DNA of 64,000 bases. It comes from Enterobacter mori LMG 25706 (lineage in GTDB: Bacteria > Pseudomonadota > Gammaproteobacteria > Enterobacterales > Enterobacteriaceae). Below the pieces are notes generated by a model that was given only the letters and a program-made list of their open reading frames with translations, did not search any database and was not told the origin of the DNA. The stretch lies in the NCBI RefSeq assembly GCF_000211415.1, contig NZ_GL890778.1:155053-219052 (forward strand). Reading direction: 5' to 3'. Position numbers and translations under genes: made by a program. Shown here piece by piece: positions 29,397-42,949 of the stretch. Positions within the stretch are counted from its first letter, which is position 1. Each line of letters starts with the position of its first letter.

Positions 29397-30794
29397 CGCT
29401 AGCGTGGATTCCTGTCCGGTGACTATGCTCTCGAACCAGTCAAGTTCAGAAAGCTTGCAGGCTATCCACTGTTCTGAAAAGGCTTCGCCTAAGCTGTCGG
29501 TGAGATACTGGCAGCGGGAAAACGCCTCGATTGCCTGCTGCTGGAACAGTGGAAGTTCTGGCTCATCACGCTGCGGTTCCGGTAAATCATCCTCATCGAA
29601 ATTTTCCAGACCGTACAACATGCCTGTCAGGATGGTTGCCGCAACGAGATACGGGTTGGCATCAGCGCCCGCCAGACGGTACTCAATGCGACGGTTGCTC
29701 TCATCAGAGCAGGGGATACGCAGCGCGGCGGTGCGGGTGTTATAACCCCATGAGTGGAATAATGGCTCTGTGAGGTTTTTACGAAGGCGCCGGAAAGCGT
29801 TAACGCCGGGGGCCAGAATGGCGATGGAGGCGGGCATCAGCGCCAGCTGACCTGCGATGCATAAGCGCATCATGCTATTGAGTTCATCAGCCGGTGAGGT
29901 AAATACGTTTTCACCGTGAATATCATTCAGGCTGAAATGAAAATGCAGGCCGCTGCCGGACAAGAGGCTGAACGGCTTGGCCATAAAGTTAGCCTGAAGG
30001 CCGTGCTTTTCAGCGACAAACCGCGTTAACCGACGCAGTGCCAGGATATTGTCACATACCTCCACGACCCGATGGCTGTGCTTCAGGTTTAACTCGAACT
30101 GACCTGATTCAGCCTCTGCCACAATTCCGGTCAGGGGGATATGCTGCCGGTGTGCCAGCTGTTCCAGCTCGTCAAACAGCGCAGCGTGGGCTGACGACGT
30201 ATCCATATGAAAGCAGCCCTGATTCTGAAGCTCCTGAGTGCCAGGCCCCGTCAGGTAGAACTCAATTTCCGGTGCCATAACCGGGTACAGCCCGTGCTGA
30301 TGAAAACGCGCCAGAACGTTCTGCAATATGACGCGTGGCTCAAGGGGACAAGGTTGCCCGTCGCTGTCCTTCATCGTCAGAAGGATCTGCGCGGTATGCA
30401 GCGGATCGTGCGAAGAGGGACGGAGGGAACCGGCAACCGGCATGCAAAGTCGGTCTGGCTCATCGTCACGTGACGCGGCGACTTTCCCTTTTTGATCCAT
30501 CGAATAGACCGAGAGAGGAAAATAGCAGCCTTTCTCCAGACTCAGCATGCTGTCTACGGAAAGTCGCTTACCGCGCATAATGCCGTTGATATCGTTGAGA
30601 CAGACATCGATGTGTTTGGTTTGTGGGTAACGCTCGAGATAATCCGCCACTTCCACCGACAGGCTCTGCTTCAGAGAGGCAAGCTTCTCCTCAAGATAGA
30701 GGCCGGAATTTAGCGCAGTCGGCAGCGATAAACCCGGGAAATTAAAGTACGGGCGAATACTTTTCAGGAAAAACGCGTTCATTATCGAGTTCAT
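29394..30794 (-). CDS. Glutamine synthetase-family ligase, PuuA-like (gamma-glutamyl-amine ligase)
   Basis: 466-aa class of glutamine synthetase closest in feel to gamma-glutamylputrescine synthetase PuuA, ATP-dependent, joining glutamate to an amine. Seen: PEIEFYL, AEAESGQFELNL and SGSGLHFHFSL (metal and glutamate site), NTRTAALRIPCSDESNRRIEYRLAGADANPYL near the end. E. coli PuuA is about 472 aa; the first ~40 residues differ. Start chosen at 30794; a second ATG at 30782 is possible. No other puu genes are adjacent. It occupies the place of yeiS/preTA in K-12. The true amine substrate is unknown. Confidence 0.85.
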   Translation of the reverse strand: MNSIMNAFFLKSIRPYFNFPGLSLPTALNSGLYLEEKLASLKQSLSVEVADYLERYPQTKHIDVCLNDINGIMRGKRLSVDSMLSLEKGCYFPLSVYSMDQKGKVAASRDDEPDRLCMPVAGSLRPSSHDPLHTAQILLTMKDSDGQPCPLEPRVILQNVLARFHQHGLYPVMAPEIEFYLTGPGTQELQNQGCFHMDTSSAHAALFDELEQLAHRQHIPLTGIVAEAESGQFELNLKHSHRVVEVCDNILALRRLTRFVAEKHGLQANFMAKPFSLLSGSGLHFHFSLNDIHGENVFTSPADELNSMMRLCIAGQLALMPASIAILAPGVNAFRRLRKNLTEPLFHSWGYNTRTAALRIPCSDESNRRIEYRLAGADANPYLVAATILTGMLYGLENFDEDDLPEPQRDEPELPLFQQQAIEAFSRCQYLTDSLGEAFSEQWIACKLSELDWFESIVTGQESTLA

Positions 30795-30902
30795 AGTCAG
30801 TCTTCAATGAAGCCGTAGCGGCAATGAACTCAGCGTAAAAGGTCTGGTGTAAAGAGGGGATAAAAAGCGTAGCACCCGGCGTAAAGAAACTATAAACGGA
30901 GG

Positions 30903-31653
<751 letters not shown>

Positions 31654-31721
31654 TCAGGCTACTGTACCCGCCTGGTTAGCGCAAGAAACGGTGAATCAAC
31701 TGAGGGCTTTTTCAGCAAACT

Positions 31722-31741
31722 GGCGGGCATTTCTGCCCGCC
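31722..31741 (-). terminator. Hairpin downstream of cdd
   Basis: Minus strand GGCGGGCA-GAAA-TGCCCGCC: an 8-bp perfect stem with a GNRA loop, starting 7 bases past the cdd stop. The following T-tract is broken, so termination may be partial. Confidence 0.6.
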
Positions 31742-31748
31742 GGAAGGT

Positions 31749-32633
31749 TCAGGCAAGCAGCACGCGGTCGATTGTGGTGCAGCCCAGCGCTTTCAGCGTC
31801 GCGGCGGTAGCGTCCCACTGAATCAGCGGCGCATCGGCTTTTTCTGCCAGAATGGCGCGCTGAATGTCCGGATAGTCGTAACCGTTCAGGCTCAGCAGGT
31901 TAAGTGCGCCCTGCAGCGGAGGCAGCGTCGGGTTGAACGCGGCGTTTTCCGCATAGCTGCCGGTAAAGATGCGGCCATCACGGCACTGTAGCGCCACGCC
32001 GCTTGGCGATTGACTGTACGGCGTATGGCTCTTGTTCGCCGCACGAATGGCCGCTTCGCTCAGGTCATCGCCGGACAGGGCGAAACCGTGATCCTGCTCG
32101 TCCATCAGCAGCGTTTTAATCTCGAGATCTTTTGGACCGAAGGCGTCCGGCAGGTAATCCCCCAGCGTATGCGGTGCGCGGCCCGGCAGGTTAATGCGCA
32201 ACTGCAGCCCGCTGTTCAGCTCGTTCATAAACTGACGGCAGTGACCGCAAGGGGTGTAGTTAACGGTGATGGCGCTCAACGCTTTTTCACCGCGCAGCCA
32301 GGCGTGGCTGATGGCGCTTTGCTCGGCGTGAACGGTCTGCTGCATGGTCGCACCGAGGAACTCCATGTTTCCGCCGAAGTACCAGGTTCCGCTTACGCCG
32401 CGTGCAATGGCGCCGACGTTGAAGTGGGAAAGGTAGGCACGCGCGCAGGCAGCAGCCAGGGGCAGCAGTGCGAAAGCCAGCGCGTCTTCATCCAGTCCCG
32501 TTGCCTTTTTCAGCGTCGTGACCTGCTCCGCCGTCAGCTGGGCGGGGAAATGCGCATCCGCCAGAACCGGAGCCAGGGCTGATTGCAAATTCTCTGCAAG
32601 CTGGGCGAAAGCAGCTTGAAAACGTGGGTGCAT
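31749..32633 (-). CDS. cdd: Cytidine deaminase Cdd
   Basis: Deaminates cytidine and deoxycytidine to uridine for pyrimidine salvage; dimeric zinc enzyme. 294 aa as in E. coli. Zinc ligands H102, C129 and C132 with catalytic E104 (HAEQSAI, TPCGHC) are present. The C-terminal half repeats the fold without zinc residues, the normal family pattern. A CRP-like site lies in its promoter region (CytR/CRP control in E. coli). Confidence 0.97.
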   Translation of the reverse strand: MHPRFQAAFAQLAENLQSALAPVLADAHFPAQLTAEQVTTLKKATGLDEDALAFALLPLAAACARAYLSHFNVGAIARGVSGTWYFGGNMEFLGATMQQTVHAEQSAISHAWLRGEKALSAITVNYTPCGHCRQFMNELNSGLQLRINLPGRAPHTLGDYLPDAFGPKDLEIKTLLMDEQDHGFALSGDDLSEAAIRAANKSHTPYSQSPSGVALQCRDGRIFTGSYAENAAFNPTLPPLQGALNLLSLNGYDYPDIQRAILAEKADAPLIQWDATAATLKALGCTTIDRVLLA

Positions 32634-32692
32634 GGCGTTTGCCTCATAAAGGTTAATGGATCGGTAGTGTACGGAGCCGTTGGGGCTTTATA

Positions 32693-32708
32693 TGTGATCC
32701 ACTTCTCA
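32693..32708. promoter_or_regulatory. CRP-like site upstream of cdd
   Basis: TGTGATCCACTTCTCA matches the CRP consensus TGTGA-N6-TCACA at nine of ten positions, 60 bases before the cdd start. E. coli cdd is under CRP and CytR control. The yohK stop is at 32763, so the gap (32634-32762) is all cdd promoter. Confidence 0.7.
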
Positions 32709-32762
32709 TTATGTATGCAACTTATGAAAACAAAATGAAAATTGCGCGACGCATCGCAAATT

Positions 32763-33458
32763 TTAGCCCATCACCGCCAGAATAATCGGGAAGACAAAGG
32801 GTGCAATCAGGGAGGTGATAATCCCGCAGATCACCAGCGCCAGCGAACTAAACGCCCCTTCCTGATAGTCCACTTCGGCGCAGCGCGCGGTGCCCAGGGC
32901 GTGAGACGCAGTCCCCATCGCCAGACCACGTGCAGCTTTGGTGCGGATCTTCATCAGATTCAGCAGGGTATGGCCAAACACCGCGCCCAGGATCCCGACG
33001 CAAATCACGCACATCGCACTGATAGCCGGAATGCCACCGATGCTGCCACCCACGGCCATCGCAATCGGTGTGGTGACGGACTTCGGCAGAATAGAGGCGG
33101 CAATCTGCGGAGAGGCACCCATTAACAGGGCCACCGAGGTGCCGGTGATCATCGCCACCAGGCTACCGATAAAGCAGATGGTGATGATGGACTTCCAGCG
33201 GGCGCGGATCTGGTGCAGCTGTTCATATAAAGGAAATGCCAGCGCGACAACGGCAGGCTGCAGCAGATCGTTTAAAATTTTGCTCCCTGCGAAGTAGCGT
33301 TCGTAGGGAATGCCGGTGAGCAGCAGGAATGGAATAATCACCACCATCGCCACCAGCAGCGGGTTGAGCAAGGGCATTTTGAAGCGTACGGCAAGTTTAC
33401 GTGCAGCGAAGAACACCGCCAGGGTTAACGGCAGCGACCACCAGATATTGGCCATCAT
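32763..33458 (-). CDS. yohK: LrgB-family membrane protein YohK
   Basis: 231 aa with about six helices; the conserved [13 protein letters not shown] and GAVFG regions identify LrgB. LrgA/LrgB pairs are holin-like in name, with pyruvate or other small organic acid transport reported for some. YohJK has been linked to 3-hydroxypropionate uptake (from memory). It overlaps the yohJ stop by four bases (ATGA), so it is translated coupled to yohJ. Confidence 0.92.
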   Translation of the reverse strand: MMANIWWSLPLTLAVFFAARKLAVRFKMPLLNPLLVAMVVIIPFLLLTGIPYERYFAGSKILNDLLQPAVVALAFPLYEQLHQIRARWKSIITICFIGSLVAMITGTSVALLMGASPQIAASILPKSVTTPIAMAVGGSIGGIPAISAMCVICVGILGAVFGHTLLNLMKIRTKAARGLAMGTASHALGTARCAEVDYQEGAFSSLALVICGIITSLIAPFVFPIILAVMG

Positions 33459-33850
33459 TTTTTTGTTTTCTCCCCGACCCCTTTACGTTCGCCATGCACG
33501 ATGTGCGAACTCCAGCTCACCACCAGGAATACCACCAGTGTACTGACCGCACAGGAGACGACAATCGGGCCGAACTGCGCTTTGAGCACGTCGTAATATT
33601 GCATGACACCTACGCCGATGGGCACGAAAAGCAGCGCCATGTAGCGTATAAGGACGAAGCAGCCAGGATTGACCCACTTCGCGGGCAGCACCTGTAACGC
33701 CAGCAGCACAAACAGGATCAGCATCCCGATAATGCTGCCGGGAATGACGATCGGCAGCAGCGAGGCGATGAAAATCCCGGCGTACAGGCAGGCGTAAATC
33801 AGGACGAATGCGCGCAGATACTGCCAGATTGTATTCAGTGATTTGCTCAT
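33455..33850 (-). CDS. yohJ: LrgA-family membrane protein YohJ
   Basis: 131 aa with four helices (about residues 7-25, 30-50, 62-82, 88-110), of the LrgA/CidA holin-like family, partner of YohK. The ATG at 33850 matches the E. coli start and has AGGAC in front; the open frame extends 12 codons upstream without a plausible start. It heads the yohJK unit. The upstream region to 34041 (191 bases) shows only the likely promoter. Confidence 0.92.
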   Translation of the reverse strand: MSKSLNTIWQYLRAFVLIYACLYAGIFIASLLPIVIPGSIIGMLILFVLLALQVLPAKWVNPGCFVLIRYMALLFVPIGVGVMQYYDVLKAQFGPIVVSCAVSTLVVFLVVSWSSHIVHGERKGVGEKTKK

Positions 33851-34041
33851 GGTGAAAGTCCTTGATGAAACGCATTCATCATACAATTAAACCCAGAAAT
33901 GTGCCACGGATCACATCATGAAATTTGAGCATACCAGACATTCCAGAATGGAACGTCTGGTATCACCGCACAGGGACAGGCTACAGTTTAGAGGAAAGGA
34001 ATTACAGTGGCGAAGTGACGAGCCTGAGAAATGCCTCTGAG

Positions 34042-34758
34042 TCAGGCATTGCATTGGGTAGTGAGTTTATCCAGAAAAGAAAACAGCACTTGATTCATTT
34101 CACGGTAATCATGCGAGCGTAATTTTTCAGCCGTTTCGACAAAACGTAATTCTCCCGCACGGCGGAGATCGTTCTGCGAATGTTCGATAAGCAGCTCAAC
34201 CACCTCCGACGTTAGCTCCATATGGCACTGAAAACCGTAAACCCGTTCGCTGTATTGCACGATCTGACGAGGACAGCCCTCGCTGTAAGCGAGCACCTTT
34301 GCCTGCGGCGTCAACCCTGGCATGTCGTTATGCCAGTGACCGACGTCCAGCCCACCGCCAAAATTCTCAAAAAGGGGGGTCGTCTTGCCTGCATCTGTGA
34401 GCCTGACGGGAAATTTACCGATCTCTTTTTCCGGGCTGTGGCAAAACGCTGCGCCCAGCGCTTCACCGATAAGCTGCGAGCCCAGACAAACGCCAATCAC
34501 CGTTTTACCCGCCTCTATTGCGCGGCCGATGAGTCGCATTTCCGCTTGCGCATCAAACCAGGGGCACTCCTTAAGCGTGGTGGCAGGTGATTGCGGGCCT
34601 CCCATAATGATAAGCATGTCTGTGCTCTCCAGTTCCTCAGGTAAAGGCTCATACTGATAAACCCGGGTGTAGCTCAGACTACAGCCGCGGCTTTCCCCCC
34701 AGATTTCATAGGCGCCTGGCGCTTCGAAATGTTCATGAATGATAAAATGAATGTGCAT
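34042..34758 (-). CDS. Class I glutamine amidotransferase-like protein (GMP-synthase type)
   Basis: 238 aa. Catalytic triad visible: C91 in GVCLGSQL, H179 and E181 in FQCHMEL. IMGGPQSP (about residues 51-58) is typical of stand-alone GATase1 proteins that resemble the GMP synthase glutaminase domain. No synthetase partner is adjacent. Divergent from an AraC regulator with 59 bases between starts, suggesting that regulator controls it. Absent here in K-12, where yohJ and dusC are neighbours. Substrate unknown. Confidence 0.85.
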   Translation of the reverse strand: MHIHFIIHEHFEAPGAYEIWGESRGCSLSYTRVYQYEPLPEELESTDMLIIMGGPQSPATTLKECPWFDAQAEMRLIGRAIEAGKTVIGVCLGSQLIGEALGAAFCHSPEKEIGKFPVRLTDAGKTTPLFENFGGGLDVGHWHNDMPGLTPQAKVLAYSEGCPRQIVQYSERVYGFQCHMELTSEVVELLIEHSQNDLRRAGELRFVETAEKLRSHDYREMNQVLFSFLDKLTTQCNA

Positions 34759-34817
34759 TGCTTCTCTCTCCGGTTATGTGTACAAGCAGCATCATAAGAG
34801 GAAGGGAGGAATGTGAA

Positions 34818-35615
34818 ATGCCAACCGTTATCGATAAAACGCCAAATCACGACGATGCCATCGGATGGTCGAGAGGGGCAATTAGCTATACGCGCGGCGA
34901 AGTGGATCCGCCCCACCAGCATTCACAAGGTCAACTTTTGTTTGCCATCAAAGGCGTCATGCTGGTCGAAACCGGCAGCAAACGCTGGGTAATACCGCCA
35001 CAGCGTGCGCTGTGGATCCCTCCCTTTCCGGAACACACCTACAGCGTGTTATCCGCAACAGAACTCCGCGCGGTCTGGTTTAGCCCGGAATTAATAACGC
35101 AATGCAAACCGTTTAAGCGGAAAGAAGATATTCACGTGATTAAGGCGACTGCGTTGTTCAAAGAGTTGATTGCTGGACTGTTCAGTTCGGAATACCGACC
35201 GGCAAGTCAGCGAAGCATGGCTGTTTTGCTGCTCGACATTCTTAGTGAAACGCAGCAGATCTCGGCCGAATTGCCGATGCCTATTGATGAACGGTTACAT
35301 CGTGTTGCCTGTGACATTATTGCCAACAATCTATGGGGTGTTTCTATGGAAAGGCTGGCGGAGCAGGCCGCTATGTCTGAACGCACATTTTCACGCGCGT
35401 TTATCAAAGATACAGGCTTTAGCTTCCGGACCTGGCGACAGCGCGCAAGGATTTGTGCCTCGCTGGACCTGCTCGCAAACGGATACCCCGTTAAGCAGGT
35501 GGCCTGGATGCTGGGATTTTCCGGCCCGGCGGCATTTGCGGAGGCGTTTCGTGCTGTAGTGGGAGCAACGCCAGCTGACTTTCTCCCTGAACAGAAGCGC
35601 TTCCCAGCGATATAG
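34818..35615 (+). CDS. AraC-family transcriptional regulator
   Basis: 265 aa from the ATG at 34818 (GGAGG eight bases upstream); the open frame starts earlier at 34758 but has no ribosome site. N-terminal cupin ([16 protein letters not shown], about residues 32-47) and C-terminal two-helix-turn-helix domain (about 170-265; [19 protein letters not shown], then [20 protein letters not shown]). Overall it resembles NimR/YdeO-style short AraC regulators. Divergent from the amidotransferase gene, its likely target. Effector unknown. Confidence 0.87.
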   Translation: MPTVIDKTPNHDDAIGWSRGAISYTRGEVDPPHQHSQGQLLFAIKGVMLVETGSKRWVIPPQRALWIPPFPEHTYSVLSATELRAVWFSPELITQCKPFKRKEDIHVIKATALFKELIAGLFSSEYRPASQRSMAVLLLDILSETQQISAELPMPIDERLHRVACDIIANNLWGVSMERLAEQAAMSERTFSRAFIKDTGFSFRTWRQRARICASLDLLANGYPVKQVAWMLGFSGPAAFAEAFRAVVGATPADFLPEQKRFPAI

Positions 35616-35656
35616 AGAGCAGCTACTATAGCGCGTCTTTTTTCACAGGTACTGCT

Positions 35657-36589
35657 ATGCGTGTTTTACTGGCCCCTATGGAAGGCGTGCTCGACTCCCT
35701 CGTGCGCGAGCTTCTGACCGAGGTGAACGATTACGATCTCTGCGTGACGGAGTTTTTGCGCGTGGTCGATATGTTGTTGCCGGTAAAATCCTTCTATCGT
35801 CTGTGCCCCGAGCTGCACAACCAGAGCCGGACGACCTCCGGTACGCTGGTGCGTATTCAGCTGCTGGGGCAGTACCCAGAATGGCTGGCGGAGAACGCCG
35901 CCCGTGCGGTTGAGCTGGGCTCTTATGGCGTCGATCTCAACTGCGGCTGTCCGTCGAAGATGGTGAACGGCAGCGGGGGCGGGGCGACGTTGCTGAAAGA
36001 TCCTGAACTCATTTATCGCGGCGCGAAGGCGATGCGTGAGGCCGTGCCGTCGCATCTGCCGGTGACGGTAAAGGTGCGCCTGGGCTGGGACAGCGACGCG
36101 CGGCAGTTTGAAATTGCCGATGCGGTGCAGCAGGCCGGTGCCACCGAGCTGGTGGTGCACGGGCGTACTAAAGAGGACGGCTACAAAGCGGACCGCATTA
36201 ACTGGCAGGCGATTGGCGAGATCCGCAAACGCCTCAGCATTCCGGTTATCGCCAACGGCGAAATCTGGGACTACGAAAGTGCGCAGGCGTGCATGAAGGA
36301 GACGGGCTGTAATGCGGTGATGATAGGCCGCGGCGCGCTGAACGTGCCGAACCTCAGCCGGGTGGTGAAATATAATGAACCGCGTATGCCGTGGGCAGAC
36401 GTGGTCACGCTGCTGCAAAAATACAGCCGTCTGGAAAAGCAGGGCGACACCGGTTTGTATCACGTTGCGCGTATTAAGCAGTGGCTCAGTTATTTGCGCA
36501 AGGAATATAGCGAAGCGTTAGGCTTATTTCAGGAGATCCGTACGCTACAGACCTCTGCGGATATTGCGCGCGTGATCCAGTCAAAATAA
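35657..36589 (+). CDS. dusC: tRNA-dihydrouridine(16) synthase DusC
   Basis: FMN enzyme that reduces uridine 16 in the tRNA D loop. 310 aa (E. coli 315), TIM barrel with catalytic Cys in DLNCGCPSK (about residues 95-103), phosphate-binding ANGEIWD and MIGRGAL. GTACTGCT precedes the ATG. Single gene; the next unit starts with a BglG-type switch. Confidence 0.95.
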   Translation: MRVLLAPMEGVLDSLVRELLTEVNDYDLCVTEFLRVVDMLLPVKSFYRLCPELHNQSRTTSGTLVRIQLLGQYPEWLAENAARAVELGSYGVDLNCGCPSKMVNGSGGGATLLKDPELIYRGAKAMREAVPSHLPVTVKVRLGWDSDARQFEIADAVQQAGATELVVHGRTKEDGYKADRINWQAIGEIRKRLSIPVIANGEIWDYESAQACMKETGCNAVMIGRGALNVPNLSRVVKYNEPRMPWADVVTLLQKYSRLEKQGDTGLYHVARIKQWLSYLRKEYSEALGLFQEIRTLQTSADIARVIQSK

Positions 36590-36889
36590 TAAGCGTTAAT
36601 TTGCTCACACTTTTTTAAAATATAAAACGATGCAGGTTTTCAAGGTGGCGCGACGGTGTTAAGGTGCCACTGTTTTCAACGCAGGATTGTTACTGGTTAA
36701 CAGGCAAAACCTAAGCGTTTCACAGCATTCACCGCTGTGGAGCGCTTAGGTTTTTTTTTGCCTGTCATTCACGCAGGAGAACCATTTGGCCTAACGCTTT
36801 TTGCTGGAACGAATAATTAAAACACGACGGGAAATAGAAAAATTTCCTGCGAACGGTTACGCACTAATACTCAGCTACAGGTTGCTATT
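36590..36889 (+). promoter_or_regulatory. Leader region of the bgl-type operon
   Basis: 300 bases without a gene. An AT-rich stretch (36601-36630) may hold the promoter, but no convincing -35/-10 pair is claimed. The first antiterminator/terminator switch (36684-36759) follows, then about 130 bases to the porin start. Confidence 0.65.
36684..36759 (+). promoter_or_regulatory. BglG-type RNA antiterminator and terminator, switch 1
   Basis: RNA antiterminator 36684-36711, with the conserved blocks GGATTGTTACTG and GGCAAAACC. It overlaps a terminator 36708-36759: stem AACCTAAGCG / CGCTTAGGTT with an inner CACAGC / GCTGTG hairpin, then nine T. The two folds are mutually exclusive. Controls transcription into the porin. 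Confidence 0.92.
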
Positions 36890-38236
36890 ATGACAAATAA
36901 AAATAATCTCTATGCCCTCGCTTTATTGATGATATCGCCTTTAACAATGGCGCAGGAGTGGAATGGAACGGTATTAGGGTTCGAAGCCCCGCCGGAGCCT
37001 GTTCTGGGCGAAATGCTCGGCATACGTAAAATCCTTAACGATAACGGTTTTACCTATAACCTCGGATACCTGAATGAAATTGGCTGGAACGGTGGTGGCG
37101 GATATAACCACGACTCCCACGTGGCCTATATTGACCAGTTCGCGCTGACCTTCAACCAGGATCTGGAGCGCTGGACGGGCATCCCGGATGCGCGTATCGA
37201 GGGGAACATCGTCAACCGCAACCACAACGACGACCTTACCACCAAACGTGTGCAGGATCCGCGCGTGAACTTCAACGATTTGACCCAGGAAAGCTGGGGC
37301 GGGCAATCCATTACCCGTCTGGGCTGGCTGACGTTTGCCCGCAGCTTTGATGACCGACGCCTCACCTGGCGTATCGGCATGATGAACAAGGTGCAGACCT
37401 TCGACCAGATCATCCCGTGCGACTTTCAGCTGCTCTCCCAGTGCGGCGGGAAATCGGCCAACTCGCTGACCTGGAACAACTGGAACGTTCACACCTGGGG
37501 CACCACGCTGGAGTATAAGCTCACGCCAGCCGTCACCTTAAAAGGCGGCGTGATGGAGCAAAACCCGGACGCCTCCAGCCGCAGCCACGCATGGAGCTGG
37601 TCGACGAAGGGCAGCAAAGGGGTCTTGCTCCCGGTCGAAATCGAAGCGCGTCCGCTGATTAACGGTCTGCCGGGCGCCTATAACCTCGGCGTGGTGTTTA
37701 CCAACGCGCCGCAAACCGATCTCTACCGCGGAAAATCCGGCGGGGCTGGGGCGAGCGATCCGGACGGTTACGAGAAGCATAACCGCACGTGGTTCATGTA
37801 CGCCGGGCTTAACCAGCAGATCACGCAGCACAAGGACGATCCGAATCGCGGGTTAAGCACCTCGGTCAGCATGAGCCTTGCGGATCAGCGTAGCAATTAC
37901 ATGCATCAGGTGTATGCCGCCTCGCTGCGCTACCGCGGGCTGTTTGACGCCCGGCCGGAAGACTGGATTGGCTTCGGGCTAACCTGGATTGATATGAGCA
38001 GCCAGTACGCCCGCAACCAGCGCTATATGAACAGCCTGAGTGGCGTGTCGGACTATAACGATCCGGCGTATCACCCGGTGCCGGGCCACTCCCTGAATGG
38101 TGAGTTTTACTATCGCTTCCGTCCGGTGTCGTGGCTGGAGCTGCAGCCGGGCATTCAGTACTGGCACCATCCGGGCGGCGTATCCCGGACGCAGGATGCC
38201 TGGGTAACAGAGCTGAAAACCGTTGTGACGTTCTAG
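36890..38236 (+). CDS. Carbohydrate porin, OprB family
   Basis: 448-aa outer-membrane protein with a signal peptide (cleavage near TMA/QEW, about residues 21/22), ending in the aromatic F expected of a barrel. The pattern (ALTFNQDLERWTGIPDARIEG, GWLTFARSFDDRRLTWRIGMM) is that of OprB-type sugar porins, not the LamB-type BglH of E. coli. It is the first gene of the operon, under switch 1, and probably lets aryl-beta-glucosides or cellobiose-like sugars cross the outer membrane. Substrate inferred from context. Confidence 0.85.
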   Translation: MTNKNNLYALALLMISPLTMAQEWNGTVLGFEAPPEPVLGEMLGIRKILNDNGFTYNLGYLNEIGWNGGGGYNHDSHVAYIDQFALTFNQDLERWTGIPDARIEGNIVNRNHNDDLTTKRVQDPRVNFNDLTQESWGGQSITRLGWLTFARSFDDRRLTWRIGMMNKVQTFDQIIPCDFQLLSQCGGKSANSLTWNNWNVHTWGTTLEYKLTPAVTLKGGVMEQNPDASSRSHAWSWSTKGSKGVLLPVEIEARPLINGLPGAYNLGVVFTNAPQTDLYRGKSGGAGASDPDGYEKHNRTWFMYAGLNQQITQHKDDPNRGLSTSVSMSLADQRSNYMHQVYAASLRYRGLFDARPEDWIGFGLTWIDMSSQYARNQRYMNSLSGVSDYNDPAYHPVPGHSLNGEFYYRFRPVSWLELQPGIQYWHHPGGVSRTQDAWVTELKTVVTF

Positions 38237-38311
38237 CAATGTCGATCTGCGTCACGTTTTTTACCCGTGATGCATTGAGGCTACGAATGAAACTGATAGA
38301 GTGCCAGAACT

Positions 38312-39225
<914 letters not shown>

Positions 39226-39236
39226 GCCTCAAATCT

Positions 39237-42622
<3,386 letters not shown>

Positions 42623-42634
42623 AAGGAATAACGT

Positions 42635-42654
42635 CGCCCGGCGCAGTGCCGGGC
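42635..42654. terminator. GC hairpin between the GH1 gene and yohP
   Basis: GCCCGGC / GCCGGGC hairpin right after the GH1 stop. Neither strand carries a T-run after it, so it is a weak terminator or a transcript-end stabiliser shared by the convergent genes. Confidence 0.4.
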
Positions 42655-42661
42655 AAATAGA

Positions 42662-42745
42662 TCAGAAAATCATTTTGAATACGCCGGTAACCACTAACAG
42701 CCCTATCAAAAATATAATTAAAATAACCCACAGTAATATTTTCAT
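42662..42745 (-). CDS. yohP: YohP, small membrane protein (27 aa)
   Basis: A frame too short for usual gene calling: 27 codons plus stop, almost entirely one hydrophobic helix starting MKILLWVILIIFLIGLLVV and ending FKMIF. It matches E. coli YohP (27 aa), a single-helix membrane protein used as a model for post-translational SRP-dependent insertion. GGAGAAGGGA precedes the ATG as ribosome site. Function unknown. It lies between the GH1 gene and mdtQ, on the opposite strand. Confidence 0.9.
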   Translation of the reverse strand: MKILLWVILIIFLIGLLVVTGVFKMIF

Positions 42746-42949
42746 TCCCTTCTCCTGCCCGTGTATGACACTGAATAAGTGTAGCAGTCAATTCATAATT
42801 GGTATCAATATGTTGAATTTATTCATTGTGATTGGGAATAAATTGCCGAATATGAAAATGTATGACAATTTGCGGATTGCCACGCGTTACTAAAAAACAG
42901 AATGGCATCAAGCGTAATTTGCGCCTTTAATTTTTTGAGTTATGGCGTC

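Noticed and set aside
33925..34122. 65-aa frame between yohJ and the amidotransferase gene
   Set aside because: No ribosome site or family resemblance, and it runs into the 3' end of the amidotransferase gene.
36601..36630. Possible -35/-10 pair before the first bgl switch
   Set aside because: TTGCTC and TATAAA are only 14 bases apart, too short for a normal sigma-70 promoter, so no promoter position is claimed.
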